A DNA stretch of 64,000 nt, from assembly GCA_030248215.1 (NCBI GenBank), contig JASANG010000753.1:496001-560000 (forward strand), written 5' to 3'. Source of the stretch: Enoplolaimus lenunculus (Eukaryota; Nematoda; Enoplea; Enoplida; Thoracostomopsidae). The notes under the pieces are model-generated. The model did not search any database, was not told the DNA's origin, and saw only the letters and a list, made by a program, of their open reading frames with translations. Shown piece after piece: positions 1-10,647 of this stretch; position 1 is the first letter of the stretch; every line of letters starts with the position of its first letter. A program made the position numbers and the translations under genes.

Positions 1-2933
1 GTCTCGCCAAAAAACATGTTTAGGATGCATGAGTCCCTTATACACAGCGTGTATCCACATTTTATACAATTTATTTGCCGACACTGTTTTTAAGGATAAC
101 TTTTCGCCAAAAAACCAACAAAAATTTCCATCCATTTTAAAAGATGACTCAATCATTGCAATCCGTATCTCTTTATATAACTCCGGTACATCAATGCGTC
201 TCAGTTGACGTTTAGTCGAAAACTGAACTTGCCGAAAGAAATGTTCAAAACATCTCTTCCAACTCACAACTTCGGTACCTCTTAATATTCGAATATAAAA
301 CATTAAACGATTCACTTTCAGTCTGACAAAAATATTTGGGAAATTTATCCCGCCGTGTCTAGGTTGTAAAAACAGGATATCCCTTCTAATAATACTAGCG
401 GTGGACGGGTACCACAACCACTTATAAACCACATTGATAGTTTCCTTCACTAGTTGCTCAGGGGGTGTTACTAATTTTATCAAATAATTAAACATACACA
501 AAAAATAAATGTGAACAAGATGTATTTTTCCAAAAACAGAGATACCTCGGGGCGGTATTCGCTGTTCAAGACTTGCAATTGCTTCATAGCACTTTATCCA
601 ATTTTCAGGAACATCGAGTCCCTTTGAATCAAACCAAAGGCCATAAATTTTCACTCTTTCAACAATAAAGCGTGCATATTGATGGGGTACAAGTGCGTTC
701 CTTAGATCGCCCATTAATAGTATCTGTGTTTTAGTTTCCTTTAGTCGGCTGCCAGAGGCCTTTTGAAATTTTTCAAAAACATCAAAAACCACACTTATAT
801 CTGAAATCCTACTTAGAAAAATATTAGTGTCGTCGGCAAACTTAGTCACTCGGGTGTTAATGCCGTATAGTGGTATCCCCGAAATTCTTGAAGTTATTCG
901 AAGATAATGAGCTACCACTTCCGCTGTTATGACATATAATGACGGCGATAAGGGACACCCTTGTCGAATTCCACGGAAAACATGAAAAAATTCTGACTTA
1001 AAACCATTAACTATAACAGATGATCTTGTACATCCGGGTTTATAAATACATTTGATCATGTTTAAAAAGTTTTCGCCAAAATTCATGACCCTAAGTGTCT
1101 CAAAAATAAATGACCACTCCACCAAATCAAAAGCGGCTTTGTGATCAACTGATAGCAGCAACGCCTTTGCGTTGCTTTCATTGGCATAATGAATAACAGA
1201 CATGACATGTGCAACACTGTCTTGGATAATTCTGTCGGGAACCGAGCTTGTCTGATCCGGGTGGACTAAAGATTTCATGACCGATTCTAATCTTTTTGCC
1301 AAAACTTTCGTAAAAATCTTATAATCTATATTCAGCAACGTAATTGGCCGCCAATTATCGCGACACGTTTTCCTTCCATTCCCTTTATATAATAGGGTAA
1401 TAACACCATCATATGCGGAGGAATTGAGCTTAAGATCATCCAAGAACGCGTTATACATTTTACACAAAAATTCAGATAATATTCCACAAAACAGCCAATA
1501 GAATTCAACAGAAATACCATCGTATCCCGGCGTCTTTTTACCCTGCATAGATTTAATAGCGCTCGCTATTTCAACTGACGTAATGGGTCCCTCTAAAGTA
1601 TTTTTTTCCACCTCACTCAACTTGGAAAGACCATTTTGTGCCAGAAAAAAAGTGAGATCTTCTCCGCTTATCCCTTCCGATCTGAATACGTTGGAATACT
1701 GCTCAGTAATTTCACCTAGAACTGCATCTGAGTCTGTTACTAACGTGCCATCAGACCTTTCGATCGAGCTTATATGCCTGGCTTCCCAGTTCTTACGTTG
1801 AAGAGACTTGACTGTTGCTAAAGAGGCGTTGTCATTTACCTCACTACCGTAGTACGTATTATGCCTGCAAGAAGCAATATAAAATGCATTCAATAATTCG
1901 ATTTCATTTTTTAGCTTTTTAAGACCCGATCTGAGATTCGGATTGTTTGGATACTGTCCTATCAGCATTTGTACATTAATAACTTGGCTCTCTAATGATT
2001 TCCTCAACATGTCGCGTTCCTTAGCTTTATTTTTACCCAACTTTACAAAGAAGGTTTTAACATCAGCCTTAAATACTTCCCACATCATAGAAAACCCTGT
2101 GGAAATGTTCATTAAATGTTTGAGCCGCGTTAAAACAAAGGTCTGTACGCCGACTTCACCCAAAAGCATTGTATTCATCTTATAGTATCCTTTACCTCTC
2201 TTTAAATTAGGTAAGCGAATCTTAACTCTAAACAACCTATGATCTGTCTTGTTCACTGCACGAGCGGTACACAAAGCGCCCGGTTGTAAAAAAGCCGGCA
2301 TATAAATCCGATCTATACGAGACTGACTTCCATGAATGTCTGAAAGAAAAGTAAAAAAGTCGTTTTTATTTGGATGTGTCTCCCTAAAAACATCAGATAT
2401 CACCAACAGTTCCTTCAAACAATAAAGCTCTCTCAGGCCTTGCTGCTGATCATATGACGGCCGTGATCGGTCCAAAACCGGGTCCTCAACTAAGTTAAAA
2501 TCACCCAACATAATAACACATTTATAATCAAACCAAAACGAATTTTGCACTTGTTGCATCAGCTGGTTGAAAAAAACTACTCGCTGCTCGCCGTTCGCGG
2601 GAGCATAAATACCAATTAAGAAAAAAGAAAGAGAGCCAATACTAAAAGCAATCGTGACCGCCCTACCCTGAATATTAAAAATGTTTTCAATTTGACCAAC
2701 AGGAGCCGTCCTATTTATAAGGACCGTCACCCCTGTCTTACTTTCCTCCTCGCTTCGAAAAAGAAAATTTAAAATTGCGGGAGAAAAATAAAAAAACCCC
2801 CCCCCCATTTTAAAAATGTATCTTTCACACAAAAAAAAACCAAAACCATCCCTCAAAACATCGACACTTTTCGAAAATGCTTAATGGATCTGCAATTTAA
2901 ACTGGAAAAAGAAAAGAAATTTGGCAGATCCAT
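1..2933 (-). mobile_element. LINE ORF2: endonuclease plus reverse transcriptase (partial)
   Basis: This is ORF2 of a non-LTR retrotransposon, read leftward and running off the window edge. One frame is open from about 2880 down to base 1, some 960 codons. The apurinic-type endonuclease comes first, with GDFN near 2500, SRIDRIY near 2310 and TDHR near 2235. The reverse transcriptase follows, with KTPGYDG near 1530, a GCPLSPSLY block near 935 and the catalytic FADD at about 829-840. The endonuclease start lies in another frame: an ATG at 2931-2933 opens a stretch reading SSLNCRSIKHFRK, which shifts into the main frame near 2880, where a stop also occurs. So there appears to be one break in the N-terminal endonuclease and the rest looks recent. 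With the CCHC ORF1 upstream it resembles the L1/Tx1 group, but the clade is inferred. Confidence 0.93.
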
Positions 2934-2987
2934 ATTTACTCTCTTTCATATCAATTTAAGGCATGTAAAACAAAAAAAAATGCACGT

Positions 2988-4607
2988 TCACATTGCAATG
3001 TTTGGCTTTTTGCCACTAATCACATCTGACTCTTCATACAACCGCTTAACACCTGTAACGCGAGAAGATATATCAGACGATGTGCTTACTGTTCTCACCT
3101 TTCGTAACATAATGTGTTCTCGCACAAGAGTCTGACAGTCACCATTTAAGTTTAAACTGCCAGGACGCCAGGTAACTCTATTTTGAGCTCGATTATCAGA
3201 GTGTCCACGGCCGCAGCTCCAAGGCCCCGGCCCAGGTACAGTCTCAACCAATAGACCCTCTGTTGACAATAGTGTGCGCCCAATCACATCACATTGTTGT
3301 GCTCGTGCAAAACAAATCGTATAAATTAATTCGAAAACGATACACAAATAATGTAACGTTGTGCCCGGCCAAACTATCTGACTATGTAAAAATTTTATTG
3401 ATTTAGGATCGTCTGTTCCCCAAACCTTCTCTTCGATATCTTTGCGACCACTGAATCTCGCCTTCCACACTGCGACAAATTTTTCAGGAGATGAGAAAGA
3501 CTCGCCCCAAACAGATACTGGATTGTCAACATGGAAATTCGAAAGACGATAATTGCTTGGATGTTTCGGATCAAAAAATTTTTTAACGTCTTCCCCCTCG
3601 GGGGGAGGCGGGGGCGTCGATTGTTTCTACCACAGCAAATATTACCACCCAGCAAAAAAAATAAGAAAAATCTCCCGCGTTCCCGCCAATTTATCCCCCC
3701 CCTCTTTTTTTTTTTCCCGTTGTTGTTGTAATTGTTGTTGTTGTATTTGTTGTTTCTGTTGCTGCTGTTGTTGTGACTGTTGTTTGGGTTCTTGCTCTTC
3801 TTGTTGTTGTTTAGCTGAGTTCGTGTCCACTTCAGTGTTGTTCAAAGCAGGAAAATCAACACAATCTAATTGTTCATGTCCAAATTTATAACATGATTTA
3901 CAATACCGACCCATACCCGGGTACCATGCCCGAATTATAATATATCCGCGCCTAAAATGAGGATCGCACCATTGGAGCCGAGGAGGTATTTTATAGTCGC
4001 GGCGGATCTGGACTAAGAAACTTCGACCACTTGAGATGTATTCACTTCCTCGATGCTTGATGAAACGACCAGGTTGCAAGCACTGAATATTTTGAGCAGC
4101 TAAGAACGACTGTAGCGCTTTATCCGGAACTTCAAAGGGGACGCCATATAGATGTAAAGTTCGAACAATAAAAGGAGATTGCAATGTTGCGTCGCGAGGA
4201 ATTTCTAGAATTACCTCCGAGTCCCCAATTTTAATTGATTTACCTGCTGCTATAGATGCAATGTCCTTGGATGGGAAAATAATTTTAACACTATTACTAA
4301 ACTTCTCACCGCCCTGGACAGTGAAAACCTTATTAACAGCGTTCAGCACTTCTACGCACGTTAAGTTATTAAGACCATGATATTTAAGATTAGTTACATA
4401 GAGTGTTCTAGACCGTAATAAGTTCGCATAGTCCCCTTTTAATTCATTTGCATCATTATTACCCTCGACGTCGTAATCCTGATTGTGATCAATTGCTGCC
4501 GTGTCCATTGGGGTTTGTGGTTGATCAGTTAAGGTGGAAGTCTCCTCCGACAAAATACTGCCGCCTCCAGCAATACCAATGACATCGTGATCACTGGTTG
4601 TAGGCAT
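2988..4607 (-). mobile_element. LINE ORF1 with CCHC zinc knuckle
   Basis: This is the nucleic-acid-binding ORF1 protein of the same LINE. The main frame spans 3642-4607 and gives 321 residues. It has an acidic N-terminus, a central RNA-binding-like domain and one zinc knuckle, CKSCYKFGHEQLDC, which is a perfect C-x2-C-x4-H-x4-C at roughly residue 240. A Gln-rich tail encoded by CAA/CAG repeats (about 3720-3800) and a Lys-rich end follow. Further open stretches in other frames (3395-3655 and 2988-3470) probably continue the original C-terminal half, so ORF1 is likely frameshifted about twice. The 5' UTR and promoter should lie right of 4607, but I could not recognise their boundary. Confidence 0.88.
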
Positions 4608-6008
4608 TATTTAATATAAAAGTAAATATTAATGCCTGAATGCAATTGGGTTAAAACCATTTTTTTTAAATCTTCTGTTAAAAATCTGGGCTGTCGAAGC
4701 CGGCGGCCGATCTTCGGTTTAGAATATTTATCTTAAGAAAGGACGCTGAATATTTGCATGTCTCAGAATATACTTTAAGCTTTAGACTATTTTTTGCTTA
4801 GGTTTAGGTTTAAACTTTTAAAATGAAACGCATAAAAAATTTGTAAAACTACAAAATTTCACTACCGAAATTGCCGGCACCTCTTGCAGAAATTCTTTCT
4901 GAGCTGTATATAAATCGTTTAATGCTCGGTTTGAAATAAAAGTCGACAAGTCACCCAAATCACAAAATTTTCAGCACATGAAATTTCAGACTACTCTTTA
5001 AATACCCCGACAACAGTAGATTTATATAGTTTTACACGTCAGGCTAAAAATTAATAAAACCAAAGCCTATTTACTTCCAATAAATTATTTATGACGCAAC
5101 CGGACACATTATTATATTACAACAGATGGCATCCCAATTGAAGCACTGATATTTCACAGTAATTCGGCAAGTATTAATACAAGGCAACTGTAAAAAGCAA
5201 ACCAATGAACGATACGAAATCATTCCTAATCTATAATTGTTGTTGTTGTATTACTACTTCTGCGCTTGTTACCTTAAAGAATTCAAAGCGAGAGAAAAAC
5301 TCAACAATTATTCAGAACGGATTGTAAGACAAGTATCATTATTTAAAATGACGTCACAATTAACACTACAATCATAAATCAATAATGGGAAAATTGACAA
5401 CAATATTATAAATATCCGATCACTGCTAGAATATACAACGATAAAAACGCCAGCATAACCCGGTCGCAAAAGCTGTGACTAGTTTTGACAAACCCATATT
5501 ATTATAACAATCATCGTCAGCCAACCCAGAATTTTCAAATGGCAGTAACTACTATCACAAGATAGCCGATATGTGTTTTAACTAATAAACTATATAAACT
5601 TTATGAAATGCTTCACCGAATAGAATTCGTCTGTAGCTGTACAAAATTGCATACTCCAAATATACCTTAGTTTATATTTTTAAATCATAACTAAGTCGAA
5701 ATACATTAGCTGCTACAAAGCCATGAAAATACCAGCACTGGTGGATATAATACAAAATCCACAATATCATGTATACACCATGCAACATTGAAGAGGGGTG
5801 GGTGATGAACACAGAAGCCTTTTTGGCTTCAATATACAACACAGCAAAGGTTTTACCTACAGCATTTATACTGCTGAATCATTGGATTCTGTAGCCAATC
5901 GGTTCAGCAGTTAATTGTTTTCAGCAGCCAACAGCTTTCAAAAAACATACTTGCTGTTCGCATATGTAGATTTAACAAAACAAACAAACAAACCCGTCCA
6001 CCAACACG
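4608..6008. other. Intergenic; likely LINE 5' region plus degraded repeats
   Basis: No coding exon is recognised between the LINE and the SPIN90 stop codon. Around 4735-4870 there are pieces shared with repeats elsewhere in the window: the TTTAGACTATTTTTTGCTTAGG type (also near 23645) and the CAAAATTTCACTACCGAAATTG type (also near 23190). The remainder is AT-rich and featureless to me. Confidence 0.5.
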
Positions 6009-8398
6009 CTACAACTGTACCACCCATTCCGCTTGATTTGGGCTTGAATCATTCATGCCTAACGCAGCCATATCACACGTCAACGGACTACAAGACTCCG
6101 AACTAGGCGTTACCGGTTTCAAAAATAGCACAATTCTTTCAATGACTTCCTTGTCCGATTCACTCGGCGACTGAAGATGTTCGACCACAAAACTAACATC
6201 GTCGCTAATTTTTGATTTATTTTCCACAAACGCCAATGTGGCATGAAGTAAGTTTAAAAATTCAAATCGCAACGTGCTCTTGGGTGATAGATTTTGAATT
6301 TCACGAGTGCAAATATCGGCAAGTACGTCAAGGTCAGTAGAGTAGAAGCACGATACACCGTTGGTAGAATGCAACAAATCTGAGAGCAGTTTAATTACGC
6401 TATGCGGCCGCTGCCTCTGTTCTGACGTATAAGGCCATACAGGATCAATTTTTCGATTCGCAAACGCAATCAGTTCGCTAGTAACAGTAAGGCTTTGTGC
6501 AATTTTCGCTTGATCACAAAGTACCCTTGGCACAGCATTTCGACAGTAACTAGCAGAATCATCATGAAGGTTAAATGCTAATGCAGCTTTGAGTCCGTTT
6601 AGCGTTGAATGCTTGAACAGCAGTGCAACAAAAGATTCCCGTAGGGTGTCTAAATGTGATACAGGAGGTGGTTCTCCGGTGCAAAATAGCAAACTGATTA
6701 GCTCTAGCGTATCGCGTAGCGCAGCTTCGTCAAATTCTGCGCCTTGTCCGCTGTCCAAAACGAACAAATCGCTTGAAAGTTCAATAGGAAGCAGTGTTGA
6801 CAGCAGTTCATCAGGCATTTTTGAATTCAACAAGCAAATTGATCTAAAAATAAATTAACTCAAGTTAGACGTGAAGGATTTACGCAAATCTAATTTCCGC
6901 AGAACCAATTCATAAAATGTCAACTTCGTATCCACACAATAACTGAACTGAGAAACTACCCACTGTGCAAAACCTGTTGCATTCTAACCCAGACAGTGCT
7001 CCCGTCTAATGTAGCTTTAGAACATATTCAAATTTTAAACACCCATTCGCCAGCCATGATCCACTAAAGCAACCTGTTGTGCATATCTGTTCGAACATTG
7101 TTTCTTATATTACTTCTAGTGCGAGAAAGCCCAATCAAAGCCCAGTGAAGCCTTTGCAGGGACGCGCCCAGAGAAGCGAACGAGGCCTCCGGAATCCGAG
7201 CTCTTTTTTGTTAAGCAAGAACACTGCCTCTTTTAACCATCGTTAACGATCAGCCAATTGTATCTTTAGAATAACAGTTTAGTTGTTTTTCTAGGTTGGC
7301 CAACCGAACCCAACCTTCGCAGAACGTCACAGAGGCATTACAAACATACTTAAACACTCCTAGCAGCGTATTTCGTATTGGTCGCCGTTGTTCAGATTGA
7401 AACAGTTCAACCAACCGCTCAATATGTTGCCCGTTATCTTCACGGCACAATATCGGTACAGGAACACGCGGATCACTCTTTTGTAGTAAATTATTCAGCG
7501 CATTAAATAAACTACAAATATCGGCAGTATTGTCATGAAGTGCCCACGATCGTTCTTGTACGTCAGCGTGCATTTGAGCTACTTCCTAAAAGCAAAATAA
7601 GGGCGGATACTAAAAAAATCACTGTGAATTGCAGTAGTTGCTTTTTTATCCATATTAAGATATGATTATCGCTGTCAATTTAGCGTTATACACAATATTA
7701 AGCATACGCTCAAGCTGTTAGCGAATAACGTAAGGATTCACCGCAAAGCTTAGCAAGAAATTCGTTGTGTTTATTAATCATAACTTATAAGTCGTGCTCG
7801 TTAACACGTGCGTAGATTGGGGTTTTTCGGTCTAGGATAAAAATAACAGAACATGATTTTTACAAAAAATTAAATTTTTGAATTATTTAGACATATGCAG
7901 TTAATTGGCCATATTTTTTTAGATTGCTGCATTTCTTACTATGTGAACCACAGCTAAACGAAAATATGGAATTACACGTATCATTAAATTGTTACGAGTC
8001 CATACGCAACACATTATATACCTGCAAAAGTTCTCGTAATCGGCATGCGTCGTTACAGTTTTCGATGTCTAAGCAGTCTTTCTGTAAACTCGCTTCAATC
8101 TCCTGAAACATTATAAACTTGACCATATTACTAAATACTTAAAAAGATAGCCAAACTGTAAAGTTCTTTCCCAAAATATGCAAAACATAAAACGTAAATG
8201 TTAAATCAAAAGGTATATAATTGCTAATGGTCAGTGACCGCCTCGGTATACCTGAAGCGATTCAAGTTTTAAAGCATCTTGTAATATTGAAACAACAGTT
8301 AATGCAGTGGCTTGAGAATCAGACCATGTCAGATCAGTTTCAGTGCGAATCTCTTCAATCAATTTGATACTAAGCAATGAGATATTAGTATTATCCAT
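6009..8398 (-). CDS. NCKIPSD: SPIN90/NCKIPSD-like protein, leucine-rich domain only
   Basis: SPIN90 (NCKIPSD) binds Arp2/3 complex through its C-terminal armadillo-like leucine-rich domain and seeds unbranched actin filaments. Exons on the minus strand are 8252-8398, 8022-8102, 7350-7585 and 6009-6843. Phases close to 432 residues ending in TAG at 6009-6011. The joined protein aligns along the human leucine-rich domain, for example PHSVIKLLSDLL, FYSTDLDVLADI and LSPKSTLRFEFLNLLHA near the C-terminus. The exon 3 to 4 junction uses GT at 7349-7348, giving GVFKSICLLNSKMP. No SH3 or proline-rich exon is visible upstream; the first ATG (8396-8398) follows a splice-acceptor-like TTTAG by three bases. 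Either the protein is short, like fungal Dip1/Ldb17, or 5' exons lie out of reach. The gene is divergent from ACAD9. Confidence 0.88.
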
Positions 8399-8402
8399 AA
8401 GC

Positions 8403-10605
8403 TAAATACAGAATGCTTAAAAATGATAAACTTTGTTACTGAATATAGAGTAATAAAAATATACTGGAGCCAATCAGAACGTTGGTATCTGGAAATTATC
8501 TGCACACGGACAAATTGTCTCTAAGAAATTAAGCCTTAACATTGTGCCAGCGGAAAGTTGTAAATTTTAGACGGCTAAATTTCTGAAATTTCACTAAGTA
8601 CTTACTTAAGTTATACTTAAGTAATTATTTAAGCCGCCCCGCCCAATTAAGTAAATAATTAATACAGCCATTGTTATGACAAAAAAGCAACATTTGCTAC
8701 AGATTAAAGAGGTACCATTCGTTTACCAGTACTAGACCAAAATTAGCATTCCTGAATAGTTCATTTGTAATATATCAAAATTAGGCAGCGACTTAAGTAT
8801 TTACTTAACCTGAGTATACGTATCCATTTAAGTTTTTATCATGTATTTAGTTAAGAAAAGAAGAATCTTGGGTCTGCAATTTTAATTTAACTGCGGATGA
8901 TCTAGACGCATTAGCCAGCACCACGTCAAAAACTTTCAGATACTTAATATTTACTTATTAACTTAAGCATCCTTTTACAAATATCAAATTGCCGGTAAAT
9001 TTTTACCGGAATCAAAAATTCCAGTATTAAAACCTTGTCGCTGGAAATTAAGATATTTTACGAAAAAATGACGATAAAAATAAACTTGGCGTATTTCAAG
9101 ATATATGCCTTTTACATTATTCCGTCAATGTCCACTTCGATTTAAGATGGAGCTTGAGTTCGACTCAAGTTTTGCATGAAACGTAAATTCTACAGTACAA
9201 CAAAGCTCTTATCACTCTTATGGTTGTTGTTGTTGTTGTTACTCATTTTGAATGTTATATGCGTAGGATTTCAGCTTATTTTCGCTGAACGAACACGTAG
9301 GCGGTAAAATTAGTGCAATTAGGGTAACCGGTTTGGGCAGATGACTATAAGCCGAACAGTTGTTATTTTGGTTGGTTTTGCAACCTGTAACGCTTCAACG
9401 GACGGCTGAAACTGCAGTCGAACACTCGGCGCAGTGGGTATCAAGGTGCCGTTGGGCTGAGTTACCGGAGTGGAGCAACTGACTGGCTACACTAATGTGC
9501 TGTAACCACACACTCTACACGTGTTTTTGTGAGTTAAACGTTTAGCATGCAAACGTGCTTAATTTAACTGAACGGCATCACAGAAGTGTCCTGATTTTAA
9601 AGCGTACCTGAACAAAAAATAGCCAGTTTCAACAGTCATACAAATAATATTATTTTACAGACAAAACTTAAGACTCTTATAGTTCAGAAAATGCACGAAC
9701 TTTAATGAAGCGTATACGTTCTGTCCAACAAAGAAATTGGATCACAATGCCACATATAAAGATATAATTATAGGATTTGAGCGAAAATTTCTACATTAGA
9801 ATCTCGCAAATTTAACCAAAATTTTTCGAATAACATTCTAATATACATAATCCATATTTCTTTGAAAAAAGCCGCGAGCAAAAAGAAGAGTCACCGCCTG
9901 AGGCCGGTGACAAAAACTTCCGAAATAAAGTTTCTACATAACGCACTAGCTATAGTTTTATCCAAGTTTTCGTGACAGAACGCACTAACGAAACCTAAAT
10001 ATATTAAAACTTAAAGTGTTATTATACTTTTTTAATGTAGAACGATAGATAGACAGAATTAACGCACAAGGGTTTTATGTTTAAAGGCAACGTGTCAAAA
10101 TAAATCAAATTCCTTTCAATTGAAGACAAAGTTTTTCTCGAGCAAAAAATTTCGTTTAACAGCATGTGTAAGCCAAAAAATCAGTGACTGTAATGTAATT
10201 AACAGCATGTGTAAGCCAAAAAATCAGTGACTGTAAAACATACATCTCGCACACGACATTATAATTTCAAAACTAAGCTTTCCAAACGGTTATTTCAACA
10301 AATATTGCCAATCCAAATACCGCATTAAATTGAAAAAAAGCTGGAATTTAAAAAAATTACTTTAAAAGGTTTTGTTATAACGTCAAGCTTGACTTAGTTG
10401 AAAATTTTTCCAAGTCCATGCAGAAGGATTGCAAGAATTTTATGCTTTTTTATGCGTATCTTTAAATATATAGCTAGTTTTGGTATAAGTAGTGTCAATG
10501 AAGACATCTAAGGATAACGAAAATTTCTAAGTATCTGGAAATAGATTATAATAATATAGGTTTAGTCTTTAATGCAGTTCTAATGTTTTATTATTTACGA
10601 TTTGC
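8403..10605. other. Intergenic region between divergent SPIN90 and ACAD9 genes
   Basis: No exon is recognised here. 8560-9000 is a degraded repeat rich in ACTTAAGT and TTAAGTAAAT motifs, related to the element at 60289-60647. A 42-base tandem duplication lies at 10158-10236. The rest is AT-rich and would hold both promoters, but I see no defined core elements. Confidence 0.5.
10158..10236. repeat. Two-copy tandem duplication, 42-base period
   Basis: The block AACAGCATGTGTAAGCCAAA with the bases after it (through CAGTGACTGTAA) occurs twice in direct orientation, offset by 42 bases. The two copies are identical over about 35 bases, which suggests a recent local duplication. It lies about 400 bases upstream of the ACAD9 start codon. 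Confidence 0.85.
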
Positions 10606-10607
10606 AG
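10592..10607 (+). promoter_or_regulatory. Splice acceptor upstream of ACAD9 start codon
   Basis: A strong 3' splice-site sequence (a pyrimidine-rich stretch ending TTTGCAG) ends 40 bases before the ACAD9 ATG. No coding exon is visible upstream. It may accept a 5'-UTR exon or a trans-spliced leader. Confidence 0.5.
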
Positions 10608-10647
10608 AGTACCGTTTATCATTAGTTTAAGTGCCAACTTGCAAACA

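Noticed and set aside
3553-3891. Cys-rich ORF (long runs of Cys) on the plus strand
   Set aside because: It is the antisense reading of the Gln-rich CAA/CAG stretch of LINE ORF1.
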